This document shows, in pieces, positions 1 to 8,892 of a DNA stretch of 64,000 nt. The position numbers and the translations under genes are program-made. The DNA comes from Chloroflexota bacterium (GTDB lineage Bacteria; Chloroflexota; Dehalococcoidia; Lucifugimonadales; UBA2962): positions 1 through 64,000 of the forward strand of contig QGNM01000004.1 of assembly GCA_003228095.2 (NCBI GenBank). Reading direction: 5' to 3'. Position 1 is the first letter of the stretch. Every line of letters begins with the position of its first letter. Below the pieces are notes generated by a model, which saw nothing but the letters and a program-made list of their open reading frames with translations, was not told where the DNA came from and did no database searches.

Positions 1-120
1 ATACCACCAGGCATACCACCAGGCATACCACCAGGCATACCACCAGGCATACCACCAGGCATACCACCAGGCATACCACCAGGCATACCACCAGGCATAC
101 CACCAGGCATACCACCAGGC
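1..120 (-). repeat. Ten perfect 12-bp tandem repeats encoding the PGGM tail of GroEL
   Basis: The unit ATACCACCAGGC is repeated ten times without a single mismatch and continues to the edge of the window, so the true copy number is unknown. On the minus strand it reads as the tetrapeptide PGGM in frame with groEL. Identical codons in every copy point to recent expansion by slippage or recombination rather than slow selection on the protein. The repeat may also be where an assembly stopped. Confidence 0.97.
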
Positions 121-1700
121 ATAGGCTGAGGGATTTCTGAAATCAGAGATTCAGTAGTTAAAATCATAGAAGCTATGCTAGAAGCATTTACCAAAGCAGT
201 TTTAGTGACTTTTACTGGGTCTATAATGCCAATTTCATATAAATCACCATAAACATGATTTTCTGCATCAAACCCATGGTTTTTATTCCCTTTCTTGACA
301 TTCGCTAAAACAACATCTCCAGCCAGCCCAGCATTTTCAACTATCAGCTTTAAAGGTTCTTCTACCGCTTTTGCTACTATTTTATAACCGGTAAGTTCGT
401 CACCCGTAGCTGTGCTTGCTTTTAATATTCCTGCTGCGACTCGTATTAAAGTAGCTCCGCCGCCAGCGATAATGCCTTCTTCAGAAGCTGCTTTTGTTGA
501 GGCTAGTGCATCTTCCATTCTTTGTTTTCTTTCTTTTAATTCAATTTCAGTAACGGCACCTACATTAATTATGGCAACCCCGCCAGATAATTTAGCTGCC
601 CTCTCATTCAGTTTTTCTTTATCATAATCTGATGTTGTGTCTTCAGCTTGGAGTTGTATTTGTTTAATTCGGTCCTTAATAGCCTTTGAATCTCCAGCTC
701 CTTCTATAAATGTTGTATCTTCCTTTGTTGCAATTGCTTTTCTTGCCCTGCCTAAATCTTCAATTGTTGCGGATTCTAAACTCCTACCAATTTCCTTTGA
801 AATTAGATTTGCACCAAATAGTATCGCCAAATCTTCTAATATAGCTTTTCGGCGATCTCCAAATCCAGGTGCTTTTATTGCTAAGCAGTTAATTGTGCCT
901 CTAAGTTTATTAACAACTAATGTTGCTAATGCCTCTTTCTCAATATCCTCAGCTATTATCACAATATCTTTACTTTTAGCTGACAAGGCTTCTAGAACAG
1001 GCACGAGTTCGTTGGCAGACGATATTTTTTCTGAAGTTAGCAGAATGTAAGGATTATCTATCTCGGCTTTCTGCCCTTCTTGATTAGTTACCAAGTAAGG
1101 TGAAATATATCCTCTATCAACTCTCATTCCTTCTACATATTCGACTTCATCAGTTATTCCCTTACCTTCTTCTATCGTTACAATACCATCCTGTCCTATC
1201 TTGTCCATCACATCAGCAATCATGTTGCCCATTCGTTCATCATGTGCAGATAAACTTGCTATTTGAGCCATTTGATCACGACCTTGAACTGGGTTTGCTA
1301 AAACGCCTAGTTGATTACTGATTTCATTCACAGCTTTTTGGATTCCAGCCTTTAGTGCCATTGGGTTGGCTCCAGCAGCTACGTTCTTAAAACCTTCATG
1401 TACAAGTGATTGCGCTATAACTGTTGAAGTCGTGGTTCCATCACCAGCTATGTCGTTTGTTTGTTTAGCTACATCTTGTATGAGTTGAGCTCCCATATTC
1501 TGAAACGGATCAGGAAGATCAATTTCACGTGCAATAGAAACTCCATCACTATAAACTCGTGGTGGACCAAAACCTTTATCTAAGACAACATTCCTGCCAG
1601 CTGGTCCTAGAGTTATACCTACGGTTTTTGCAACTATATCGATACCTTTTACAAGCTGCTTTCTTGCATCTTCTTTAAACTGGAATTTTTTTGCCGTCAT
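1..1700 (-). CDS. groEL: 60 kDa chaperonin GroEL, 3' end cut by window edge
   Basis: ATP-driven cytosolic chaperonin that folds proteins in a double-ring cage with GroES. The reading frame starts at the ATG whose complement is 1698-1700 (MTAKKFQF...), with AAAGAAG about seven bases upstream, and stays open to the left edge (about 566 codons visible). Family hallmarks are the [15 protein letters not shown] segment near residues 28-42, the ATP-site GDGTTT near 85-90, and the apical-domain and C-terminal equatorial segments in order. After about residue 526 the protein ends in a pure PGGM repeat, at least ten copies, that runs off the window. GroEL tails are usually a short GGM-rich stretch, so this tail is long. 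No groES lies upstream; the preceding minus-strand gene is a molybdenum hydroxylase ending 38 bases before. Identity is certain; only the 3' end is missing. Confidence 0.97.
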   Translation of the reverse strand, partial: MTAKKFQFKEDARKQLVKGIDIVAKTVGITLGPAGRNVVLDKGFGPPRVYSDGVSIAREIDLPDPFQNMGAQLIQDVAKQTNDIAGDGTTTSTVIAQSLVHEGFKNVAAGANPMALKAGIQKAVNEISNQLGVLANPVQGRDQMAQIASLSAHDERMGNMIADVMDKIGQDGIVTIEEGKGITDEVEYVEGMRVDRGYISPYLVTNQEGQKAEIDNPYILLTSEKISSANELVPVLEALSAKSKDIVIIAEDIEKEALATLVVNKLRGTINCLAIKAPGFGDRRKAILEDLAILFGANLISKEIGRSLESATIEDLGRARKAIATKEDTTFIEGAGDSKAIKDRIKQIQLQAEDTTSDYDKEKLNERAAKLSGGVAIINVGAVTEIELKERKQRMEDALASTKAASEEGIIAGGGATLIRVAAGILKASTATGDELTGYKIVAKAVEEPLKLIVENAGLAGDVVLANVKKGNKNHGFDAENHVYGDLYEIGIIDPVKVTKTALVNASSIASMILTTESLISEIPQPMPGGMPGGMPGGMPGGMPGGMPGGMPGGMPGGMPGGMPGG

Positions 1701-1738
1701 AATTGATCTTCTTTCTCGTGTTTTTTTGAGACCATTTA

Positions 1739-4069
1739 TTATCTATTGATATTAAGTACATCAATAGCCCCTAAGTGGTCATGATTAGTGATAAATGTGT
1801 AAATATTTGTAGGTGACATAGGTAGTTGAGGAATTCTGCAGCCGATAGCGTCATTTATTGCATTAGATATTGCTGGCAATGGAGGTACAATTGATGCTTC
1901 TCCAACTCCACGGGCACCGTAAGGGTGTCCTGGGTTGTGGCTTTCTACAATTTGAGCGTCTATCATTGGTACGTCCCAAGAGGTTGGCATACGATAGTCT
2001 AATAGCGAAGAGTTAGTCATTTTACCGTGCTCATCAAATACGTATTCTTCATGAAGCGCCCACCCTATTCCTTGTACGGTCCCTCCCTGTATTTGCCCTT
2101 CGACGTAACCAGGGTGAATTGCCTTACCAACATCTTGGAAAGCAGTATATTTTAGTATATTAACTTTACCAGTTTCCATATCAACTTCTAAATCCACAAT
2201 GTTTGCGCTAAATGAACCAGCGCATCCAGTTGAGGTTATATTCCCTCGACCTGTTATAGGTCCACCAGTATCATCTAACATGGATGATAGGTCTTTAAAG
2301 GACATGATTAATTTGGGGTCAGTAGTTGATTTAGCATGGCCGTTTTCAAAAACAACAGTCGTTTTATCGACATCCCATATTTTCGACACCCTTACTTCTA
2401 ATTGATCTTTTATATCTAACGCACATTGGTAAGCAGCCCACCCACTTTTATGTGATGCACTACTACCAACGCTAGCAGAGGTATACCCAATAGAGTCAGT
2501 ATCCGCCACAGTTGGATTAATCAGTTCTGGGCTAATACCTAAAACCTCAGCAAACTGTTGTGCTATCGAAATCCTTGTTCCGCCTACGTCTACTGAGCCC
2601 ATTATTAAGGTAACCGTTCCATCTTCAACTACGTTTGCCATGACTGTTGCGGCACCGTTGATATTTCCACTGTATCCAAAAGCTATTCCTCTTCCAACCT
2701 TGAGAAATTTACTAGTCGTTTTTGGCAATGGAGCTGAATAATGTGGGTGTTTAATTACCGATTGAGCTGTCTGAATCATGCCTATGTCTGGGTATATTGT
2801 TCCATCAGCCTTCCTTGTGCCTTTGTCAGCTGCATTTTTTAATCTCAAGCCTACAGGATCAATCCTTAATCTTCTTGAAATTTCATCAACTGCTGTTTCA
2901 ACAGCTAGAGCAGAATTTGGGGTTCCTGGAGCACGGTAAGCTCCAGTTTTTGGTTTGTTGGTGACTATGTCATAACCAGTAACTTGTAGGTTGGATATAT
3001 TATAAGGGGCGAATGCCGTATTACATCCATTTTCAATAAATGAGCCGGGAAACGCGCCGGCTTCTAGATAAATATCACATCTTGCTGCGGTAAATTTTCC
3101 GTCTTTGGTAGCTCCAATCTTTGCTTTTACAATGCCTCCTGAAGTTGGACTAGTACATTGAAAAACTTCAGATCGATCCAATGAAATTTTCACAGGTCTG
3201 CCACTTTTTCTTGAAAGCATTGCAGCTACAGGTTCTATGTGTGCGGTAATTTTGCCACCGAAACCGCCGCCTATTTCCATAGGTATAACTTTAATTTGTG
3301 ATACTGGGATTTCTAATATTGCCGAGACTTCATGCCTTACGCTGAAGTGACCTTGATTACTGCACCAAATCTTTAGCTGACGATCATCTTTTGACCATAG
3401 AGCAGTGGCAGATTGAGGTTCAATATAACCCTGGTGTACTGTTTTAGTTATGTATTCAGTTTCAACCACAACATCAGCTTCACTAAAACCAACCTGAACA
3501 TCACCGCTTGAAAACTCACAGTGACCTACTATGTTTGTAGATTCAAACCTGGAATCCCTAAGCGAAGCGGTAATGGGAGTTTCAAGTAAAATCGGCGCAT
3601 GATCATCCATAGATGATTTAACATCGCTTACAGAACGTAGTACATCGTACTCGACTTTTATTAAGGACAATGCTTCTAATGCGATATAAGGACTAATAGC
3701 TGCCACGGCTGCCACAGCGTGTCCTACATATAAAACTTTATCTTCAGCTAACACGTTATTACTAAGGTATTTTGAGCTTGATACAGTTCCTTCGAGATCT
3801 TTATAAAGTCGATCATGTTTTTTTATTAAATCTTCTGCTGTTAGGACTGCTTTTACTCCTGGGAGATTTTTAGCTTCATTGGTATCAATTGATACTATTT
3901 TGGCATGAGCATGTGGGCTTCTTAATATTTTCCCGTAAATGGTGTCAGGCAGATTTAAATCTGCCCCATAGAGAGCCTTGCCCGTTACTTTTTCAACTCC
4001 GTCAGGTCTAAGAGGGCGTTGTCCAATATATTTGAAATCTCTATTCTTTTTGATTTCTGTACTTTTCAT
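1739..4069 (-). CDS. Xanthine dehydrogenase/aldehyde oxidase family molybdopterin-binding subunit
   Basis: Large catalytic subunit (776 aa) of a molybdenum hydroxylase that oxidises an N-heterocycle or aldehyde at a Mo-pterin centre. The N-terminal ald_Xan_dh_C-type domain (about residues 15-130, with SPHAHAKI) is followed by the Mo-binding part with GGGFGGK near 266-272, YRAPGTPNS near 376 and GVGEAS near 719, where the Glu is the expected catalytic base. The YRAPG loop is not the AYRCSFR signature of form I CO dehydrogenase, so CO oxidation is not indicated. The usual FAD and 2Fe-2S partner genes are absent on both sides, so it is either a solitary paralogue or partnered from elsewhere. AGAGGA lies 13 bases before the ATG. 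Substrate cannot be predicted. Confidence 0.88.
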   Translation of the reverse strand: MKSTEIKKNRDFKYIGQRPLRPDGVEKVTGKALYGADLNLPDTIYGKILRSPHAHAKIVSIDTNEAKNLPGVKAVLTAEDLIKKHDRLYKDLEGTVSSSKYLSNNVLAEDKVLYVGHAVAAVAAISPYIALEALSLIKVEYDVLRSVSDVKSSMDDHAPILLETPITASLRDSRFESTNIVGHCEFSSGDVQVGFSEADVVVETEYITKTVHQGYIEPQSATALWSKDDRQLKIWCSNQGHFSVRHEVSAILEIPVSQIKVIPMEIGGGFGGKITAHIEPVAAMLSRKSGRPVKISLDRSEVFQCTSPTSGGIVKAKIGATKDGKFTAARCDIYLEAGAFPGSFIENGCNTAFAPYNISNLQVTGYDIVTNKPKTGAYRAPGTPNSALAVETAVDEISRRLRIDPVGLRLKNAADKGTRKADGTIYPDIGMIQTAQSVIKHPHYSAPLPKTTSKFLKVGRGIAFGYSGNINGAATVMANVVEDGTVTLIMGSVDVGGTRISIAQQFAEVLGISPELINPTVADTDSIGYTSASVGSSASHKSGWAAYQCALDIKDQLEVRVSKIWDVDKTTVVFENGHAKSTTDPKLIMSFKDLSSMLDDTGGPITGRGNITSTGCAGSFSANIVDLEVDMETGKVNILKYTAFQDVGKAIHPGYVEGQIQGGTVQGIGWALHEEYVFDEHGKMTNSSLLDYRMPTSWDVPMIDAQIVESHNPGHPYGARGVGEASIVPPLPAISNAINDAIGCRIPQLPMSPTNIYTFITNHDHLGAIDVLNINR

Positions 4070-4076
4070 TTATGAA

Positions 4077-4163
4077 TTAAAATCCTCTAGTCGATAGAAA
4101 CAATATGACTATTACGACCGGTATTGTGATTAACCAAAGTATCTGTCTAGGCCCTATGTTCAT
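4077..4163 (-). CDS. Possible 28-aa single-span membrane peptide
   Basis: A short frame directly upstream of the molybdenum hydroxylase encodes 28 residues: a polar start (MNIGPRQ), a hydrophobic stretch of about 16 residues (ILWLITIPVVIVILFL) and a short basic end (STRGF). It has no clear Shine-Dalgarno; TTTAAT lies seven bases upstream. Its stop overlaps the region carrying the AGAGGA that probably serves the next gene. A hydrophobic short frame can arise by chance in AT-rich DNA, so this is weakly supported. Confidence 0.25.
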   Translation of the reverse strand: MNIGPRQILWLITIPVVIVILFLSTRGF

Positions 4164-4265
4164 ATTTTTATTAAAACTATCTTTTAAAACTATCTTTGAT
4201 GTATTTAGGTAATATTATATGTAAGAAAAAAAGTACATAGCAACTTTTCAGGCAATAAATTTTAT

Positions 4266-5075
4266 ATGACATACAAACTAATCGCATTAGACATAGACGG
4301 CACAATAAAAAATTTTAACAGAGAAATCACGAAGATTACACAGGAATCACTCGATACAGTACGGGATTCTGGTGCGCTAGTTACCTTAGCTACTGGTCGA
4401 TCATTTAATTCTGCTATTATCGCTACTCGATCATTAAAGCTAGAAGCTCCAATCATTTCGTTTCAAGGGGCACATATTGGAGACCCAATAACTTCACAGG
4501 TAATTTGGCATATGCCTCTAACAGAAAAAATGACTTTAGACGCGCTTGCATACCTTGAAAATTGGCCAGGAGAGATTTTGGTTTTTATCAAAAACAAAAT
4601 ATATGTTAAAACAATTACTAAGTGGACTGAGTCATATGTAGACAGAACCGGGACTGAGATAGTGAAAGTGAATGAGTTAAACTCTGTTGCAAATAAAAAA
4701 CCAACCCGCTTAGTTTTAGTAGCCGATAACAATGCTATTGCTGACATAGAAAAGCAGTTAATTGATGTTTTTCAAGATATGCTACATGTCACACGCTCGT
4801 TACCGAATTTTTGTGAAATCTTGCATCCTTTTTCTGGGAAACATAAAGCCTTGGAAGTTATATGTAGTCGCTTAGGAATTCCAAGAGAGTCGGTGCTTGC
4901 TTTCGGAAATGGATACAATGACGTACATATGTTGAAATGGGCAGGTCTTGGGGTTGCAGTTGAAGGATCAGTACCAGAAGTTATTAACTCTGCAGATGTT
5001 GTGTGTGGAACAGTGGATACAGACGGACCAGCCACTTTATTGAAACAGTTTTTAGACAAAGGGTTGATAGGTTGA
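4266..5075 (+). CDS. Cof-type HAD-superfamily phosphatase
   Basis: Small cytosolic Mg-dependent phosphatase of the HAD IIB (Cof) type, 269 aa, close to the usual length. Motif I is DIDGT at residues 9-13 with the nucleophile Asp9 and acid/base Asp11; the Thr of motif II lies in LATGRSF near 43; motif IV is GNGYND near 214-219. A C2-type cap occupies about residues 85-190. Family members dephosphorylate sugar phosphates or flavin and PLP-like phosphates, so the substrate is open. The gene ends one base before the start of a PfkB sugar kinase, so the two are probably translated together and may act on related sugars. Confidence 0.88.
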   Translation: MTYKLIALDIDGTIKNFNREITKITQESLDTVRDSGALVTLATGRSFNSAIIATRSLKLEAPIISFQGAHIGDPITSQVIWHMPLTEKMTLDALAYLENWPGEILVFIKNKIYVKTITKWTESYVDRTGTEIVKVNELNSVANKKPTRLVLVADNNAIADIEKQLIDVFQDMLHVTRSLPNFCEILHPFSGKHKALEVICSRLGIPRESVLAFGNGYNDVHMLKWAGLGVAVEGSVPEVINSADVVCGTVDTDGPATLLKQFLDKGLIG

Positions 5076-5076
5076 G

Positions 5077-6018
5077 ATGAAATCTTTAGATAAAACAGCA
5101 GCTTATGCTCCGAGAATCGTTGTCGTAGGAGGTATTAATATGAATTTAATTACCTCGTCAGATGTGATTCCTCAGCCTGGCCAAACTGTAACTGGCAATA
5201 GTATTTACACAACCCCTGGAGGTAAAGGTGCGAATCAAGCGGTTGGCGCAGCTAGAATGGGAGCTAAGGTCTCAATAATTGGCCGTGTTGGAGATGATCA
5301 ATATGGAGTGGAATTAATTGAAAATCTAAGATCTGAAGGGATAGACATTGACTCTGTCTACAAGGATTCTCACGCGCAGTCAGGCGTAGCGATAATATTG
5401 TTGGATAAACATGGGCAAAACTATATAGTTCAAGTGAGAGGGGCAAATCTATTAATGGGTGTAACTGAGGTCGATGCTGCAGAAGAGAAGTTGATTAATT
5501 CAGATGTTTTAATGATACAAAATGAATTGCCATTAAGTGTCACGAAAAATGTTGCATCTAAAGCTAAACAATTAGGAGTTAAAGTTATATTTGACCCAGC
5601 ACCTGCTGACAACAATTTAAAAGAAATAATAGAGTATGTTGACGTAATTATGCCTAATCAAAATGAAGCTGAGTTTTTAACTGGGATCAAAATAAATAGT
5701 GAGACGTCAGCTAGAAAAGCATCAATTGTTTTGTTGGGAACCGGTGTTTCAACTGTAGTAATTAAAATGGGTGAACTTGGAGCTTACTTTGCAACTGCCA
5801 CAGAATCAGGGTTTATTTCGGCAATTCCGTCTAAGGTTGTAGATTCAGTTGCTGCAGGCGATGCTTTTGGAGCATCTTTCGCGGTTTCTGTTGCGGAAAA
5901 CTTGTCTTTATATCAATCTGTTATGAAAGGTTGTATCGCAGGGTCACTAGCTGTGACCAAACAAGGAGCTCAAGTTTCAATGCCTGACAGAATTATTGTC
6001 GACTCTTTAGTTAGTTGA
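5077..6018 (+). CDS. rbsK: PfkB-family carbohydrate kinase, ribokinase type
   Basis: Transfers phosphate from ATP to a sugar, most likely ribose. The 313-aa frame has the ribokinase N-terminal signature with TPGGKGANQA near residues 46-55 and IGRVGDDQYG near 67, and the C-terminal PfkB signature DSVAAGDAFGAS near 255-266, whose Asp (AAGD) is the catalytic base. Ribokinases carry AAGD where fructokinases usually have GAGD, which favours ribokinase. The start lies one base after the HAD phosphatase stop. Its last eight bases overlap the end of the convergent unknown gene. No ribose transporter is nearby, so the substrate stays inferred. Confidence 0.85.
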   Translation: MKSLDKTAAYAPRIVVVGGINMNLITSSDVIPQPGQTVTGNSIYTTPGGKGANQAVGAARMGAKVSIIGRVGDDQYGVELIENLRSEGIDIDSVYKDSHAQSGVAIILLDKHGQNYIVQVRGANLLMGVTEVDAAEEKLINSDVLMIQNELPLSVTKNVASKAKQLGVKVIFDPAPADNNLKEIIEYVDVIMPNQNEAEFLTGIKINSETSARKASIVLLGTGVSTVVIKMGELGAYFATATESGFISAIPSKVVDSVAAGDAFGASFAVSVAENLSLYQSVMKGCIAGSLAVTKQGAQVSMPDRIIVDSLVS

Positions 6019-6778
6019 ATCGATCGATTTCTTCAAGTTTCTTGATTTCCTTTTCTATTTTACTTAAATCAGCAAAAGACTCATTTATTAAATGGAACGA
6101 TCGTTGCAAATACAGGTCTGCTAATTTATGACTTGCGTTATCAGATGTTTTTACAGCTTCGATTATTTTTGGTACTTCATGGTTTTTTGATAGGTGTTTC
6201 GATAGCAGTTTTATTTGTGCTTCTGTCTCTTGAGAAAGTCGACCTTCAGTATCATCAGCTGCATATCGTAGCTTGCCTATTAGTTTTGTCAGTTCCTCGA
6301 GCTTGTCTCGATCGTTCATAAGGCTATAAACAACTTCGTTTACATCGGCACCTATGTTTGGGTCAATAGAGGTGTCGGAAATTTGTTGATTAATATTTTG
6401 ATAAAGATTTGAATACCATTCAAGAATTTCATTGACTTTCCCGATTGCTGTAGCAGGATCGTTGCTTTGAATTTTTCCACCATAAATCAAATCATCTTCT
6501 CTCACATTTGCTAAATGTTTTAAATTATCTAAGTGATCAATTTGTTCTGGGGAAGGAGGGAATGCAAAAGCGGCCAAATCCTTTTCTATATCGGCCATCT
6601 GATTCATTAAAAACGGCGGGACGTATTTTGAAACATCCACCTCTATAGGCTGTACCATTAAATAAGTTGCAAAACATACGGACTCTGACTCTAAGGAATG
6701 GAAGTATATAAATGCATGACCTTTTGGGTTTTGGGGGTCTCCGCGCTCAAAATCTAAATTCATTTGGTAATTTGACAC
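6011..6778 (-). CDS. Unknown protein, helical, 255 aa
   Basis: I do not recognise a family. The N-terminal third contains a beta-rich piece (GHAFIYFHS, FATYLMVQPIEV) reminiscent of a small sensor or chaperone fold, and the rest is charged and mostly helical, ending in a Lys/Glu-rich coiled-coil-like segment (KIEKEIKKLEEIDRF). There is no signal peptide or membrane segment, so it is probably cytosolic. The start is uncertain: GTG at 6778 overlaps a GGAG, and an ATG lies five codons later. It overlaps the 3' end of the sugar kinase by eight bases in convergent orientation. Codon use matches its neighbours, and the long clean frame supports a real gene. Confidence 0.7.
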   Translation of the reverse strand: MSNYQMNLDFERGDPQNPKGHAFIYFHSLESESVCFATYLMVQPIEVDVSKYVPPFLMNQMADIEKDLAAFAFPPSPEQIDHLDNLKHLANVREDDLIYGGKIQSNDPATAIGKVNEILEWYSNLYQNINQQISDTSIDPNIGADVNEVVYSLMNDRDKLEELTKLIGKLRYAADDTEGRLSQETEAQIKLLSKHLSKNHEVPKIIEAVKTSDNASHKLADLYLQRSFHLINESFADLSKIEKEIKKLEEIDRFN

Positions 6779-6810
6779 TCCATAATTAGTTCTTATGCCA
6801 ATAACTATTT

Positions 6811-6816
6811 TATAAT
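6811..6816 (+). promoter_or_regulatory. -10 element for a probably leaderless pyrD transcript
   Basis: A perfect TATAAT ends seven bases before the pyrD ATG, so transcription would begin at or next to the start codon. No Shine-Dalgarno is present between them and no good -35 hexamer is visible. Confidence 0.45.
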
Positions 6817-6823
6817 TTATTTA

Positions 6824-7852
6824 ATGTTATATCGCGACTTAATATTAAAGCTACTATTACTTTTGCCTCCAGAGACTGCGCAGAACCTAGCAGAAACGGC
6901 TCTGAGATATAAGGCGCCATGGGTTTTGCTTGGCAAATATAACAATATGGATACTCCGGAATTGAACACAAAAATTTGTGAAATTTCGTTATCAAGCCCA
7001 ATTGGATTGGCGGCAGGATTTGATAAAGACTTTCGGATGCTGGATTCATTATCGGAATTAGATTTTGGGTATATAACTGCTGGTACGGTAATACTCAACC
7101 CGCAACAAGGGCACCCAAAACCTAGGTTAATTCGAGATGTAACTAGAAACTCGTTATTAAACTCCATGGGATTTCCGAGTAAAGGGTTGGAATTCGCCAT
7201 TGAATCAATTAAATCAATGTCTTCAAGTAGATTGTCGCCTATTTTTGGGAGTATATCTGGAACTGACATAAATAGTATTCAAATCTCTTGCGCAGGGTTA
7301 TCCCCATTTATTTCCGGCATAGAAATCAACATTAGTTCGCCAAATACATCTGGTCTTAAAACATTTCATGACCCTGTTAAATTATCCGAAATGATAAAAA
7401 CTATACGTGACACAACCGATAAACCTTTAATCATAAAGTTACCTCCGCATAGTAACGAAACTAATGAAATTGATGTTGCACTCAAACTAGCCGATAGTTG
7501 TATAAGCTCAGGAGCCGACGGGATTACTGTGTCAAACAGCCGCCCCGTTAAAGATTCCAGGCTAGCAGTGGGAGAAGGAGGGCTAAGCGGGGCTCTATTG
7601 ATTCAGTCTACTCTTAGGATGGTGTCAAGCTTCCGTTCATATTTTGGGTCCGGAATTATAATTAATGCTTGCGGGGGTATTTTTACTGGTGATGATGTTT
7701 TTAATGCTTTATTGGCAGGTGCTAATACCGCTCAACTCTACACCGCTCTTGTGTATCGTGGCCCGTTTGCAATAAGGCATATCAAAAAAGAATTGTTGAC
7801 TCGAATGAGAATTGAGGGGATAAAAAAAATAAGCGAAATTAAATTTAATTAA
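6824..7852 (+). CDS. pyrD: Dihydroorotate dehydrogenase (quinone), class 2
   Basis: Oxidises dihydroorotate to orotate in pyrimidine synthesis, passing electrons through FMN to the quinone pool at the membrane. The 342-aa length and the hydrophobic N-terminal helix (LILKLLLLLPPETAQNLAE) are class 2 features. FMN and active-site motifs are AAGFDKD near residues 63-69, NSMGFPSKG near 107, the catalytic-Ser segment ISSPNTSGL near 169-177, a TVSNS segment near 233 and GGLSG near 253. The Asn usually following FDK is Asp here. It lies divergent to the unknown gene and its stop is one base from that of the convergent dehydratase. Other pyr genes are not in the window. Confidence 0.92.
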   Translation: MLYRDLILKLLLLLPPETAQNLAETALRYKAPWVLLGKYNNMDTPELNTKICEISLSSPIGLAAGFDKDFRMLDSLSELDFGYITAGTVILNPQQGHPKPRLIRDVTRNSLLNSMGFPSKGLEFAIESIKSMSSSRLSPIFGSISGTDINSIQISCAGLSPFISGIEINISSPNTSGLKTFHDPVKLSEMIKTIRDTTDKPLIIKLPPHSNETNEIDVALKLADSCISSGADGITVSNSRPVKDSRLAVGEGGLSGALLIQSTLRMVSSFRSYFGSGIIINACGGIFTGDDVFNALLAGANTAQLYTALVYRGPFAIRHIKKELLTRMRIEGIKKISEIKFN

Positions 7853-7853
7853 T

Positions 7854-8828
7854 CTAAGTGTTATTAATTATTTTTATGAGGTGTTTCATAGACAAATTTC
7901 CACCACTCATGATAAGGACAACTCGTTTATTTAATAATCGATCTTTTATCTTTAATGCACCGGCTAAAGAGGCCGCACCAGCATGTTCTGCTAGATTGTG
8001 AGTATGCTCTAATAGTAACGAAATGGCCGATTCTAGCTCGTTATCAGTAACCAAAATAAAATCATCGATTAGATCTCTCATAATTCCTACAGTATATGCG
8101 AACCCAAGACCGGTTCCTAAACCTTCAGCGATGGTATTATTAGGAACGGATTGCAGATCACCAGATTTCCATGATAAGTATGCCGCTGGAGCGGCGTCAG
8201 ACTGAACTCCTATAATCTCTATTTTCGGGTTAATGGATTTAGCAACAATAGCTGTCCCACATATACCGCTACCAGCTCCAACTGGCACAATTATTGTATC
8301 TACATTTGGTAAATCTTCTAATATTTCTAAAGTGTAAGTTCCAACACCTTCAATTAAGTCGGGTGTATTTGCTGAATGAATATATGTATACCCTTCTTCT
8401 TTAGATAACCGTTCTACTTCAGATCTTGATTCATCAAAATCTTTTCCATAAAAGCGAACGTCTGCACCTAGCGCTTCCATTGACGCAACTTTTCCAGGGT
8501 TAGCATTCTCTGGGACAATTATTACGGCTTTTATATCGTGAAGTTTTGCAGCATATGCAATAGATTGCCCATGATTTCCAGAGGATGCGGTTACTACACC
8601 TTTCTTTTTTTGATCCAATGACATTTTGATTAGGTGATTGATTCCTCCGCGCATTTTGAATGCGCCTAGAGGCTGGTGATTTTCGTGCTTTATGTATAAT
8701 TCAGCATCGATAAAATTTTCTAACGTACGATAACGATGTAATGGAGTTCTAGTCACGTACATTTCAATTCTTTTATGAGCTGAACGAATGTCACTAAGTG
8801 TAGGTCGATACGTTGGTATTTTATTCAT
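7854..8828 (-). CDS. Threonine/serine dehydratase-like PLP enzyme
   Basis: Fold-type II PLP enzyme that probably deaminates L-threonine or L-serine to the 2-oxo acid and ammonia. The PLP-binding Lys lies in GAFKMRGG near residue 59, the substrate loop is SSGNHGQS near 82-89, and the phosphate-binding glycine loop is GAGSGICG near 181-188. The 324-aa length leaves no room for a C-terminal ACT regulatory domain, so this is the catabolic or serine-racemase-like form rather than biosynthetic IlvA. A hydroxyectoine-type EutB role is also possible. The start has no Shine-Dalgarno and a TAAAAT sits six bases upstream, so the message may be leaderless. Confidence 0.85.
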   Translation of the reverse strand: MNKIPTYRPTLSDIRSAHKRIEMYVTRTPLHRYRTLENFIDAELYIKHENHQPLGAFKMRGGINHLIKMSLDQKKKGVVTASSGNHGQSIAYAAKLHDIKAVIIVPENANPGKVASMEALGADVRFYGKDFDESRSEVERLSKEEGYTYIHSANTPDLIEGVGTYTLEILEDLPNVDTIIVPVGAGSGICGTAIVAKSINPKIEIIGVQSDAAPAAYLSWKSGDLQSVPNNTIAEGLGTGLGFAYTVGIMRDLIDDFILVTDNELESAISLLLEHTHNLAEHAGAASLAGALKIKDRLLNKRVVLIMSGGNLSMKHLIKIINNT

Positions 8829-8834
8829 TTAGAT

Positions 8835-8840
8835 ATTTTA
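8835..8840 (-). promoter_or_regulatory. Possible -10 element for the dehydratase gene
   Basis: Minus-strand TAAAAT ends six bases before the ATG at 8828, with no Shine-Dalgarno between, the arrangement expected of a leaderless transcript. The -35 region is not recognisable. Confidence 0.3.
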
Positions 8841-8877
8841 CAAAATTAATATTTTTACTGATACATACAGATTTGAG

Positions 8878-8883
8878 TATAAT
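8878..8883 (+). promoter_or_regulatory. -10 element for a probably leaderless mutL transcript
   Basis: A perfect TATAAT ends nine bases before the mutL ATG. The short spacer (CGACTTAAC) has no Shine-Dalgarno, so a leader of zero to three bases is expected. No clear -35. Confidence 0.45.
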
Positions 8884-8892
8884 CGACTTAAC

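Noticed and set aside
1-120. Array of short identical repeats resembling CRISPR
   Set aside because: The 12-bp units have no spacers, are in frame with groEL and encode PGGM.
1739-4069. Form I carbon monoxide dehydrogenase large subunit
   Set aside because: The active-site loop is YRAPG, not AYRCSFR, and the CoxM/CoxS partners are missing.
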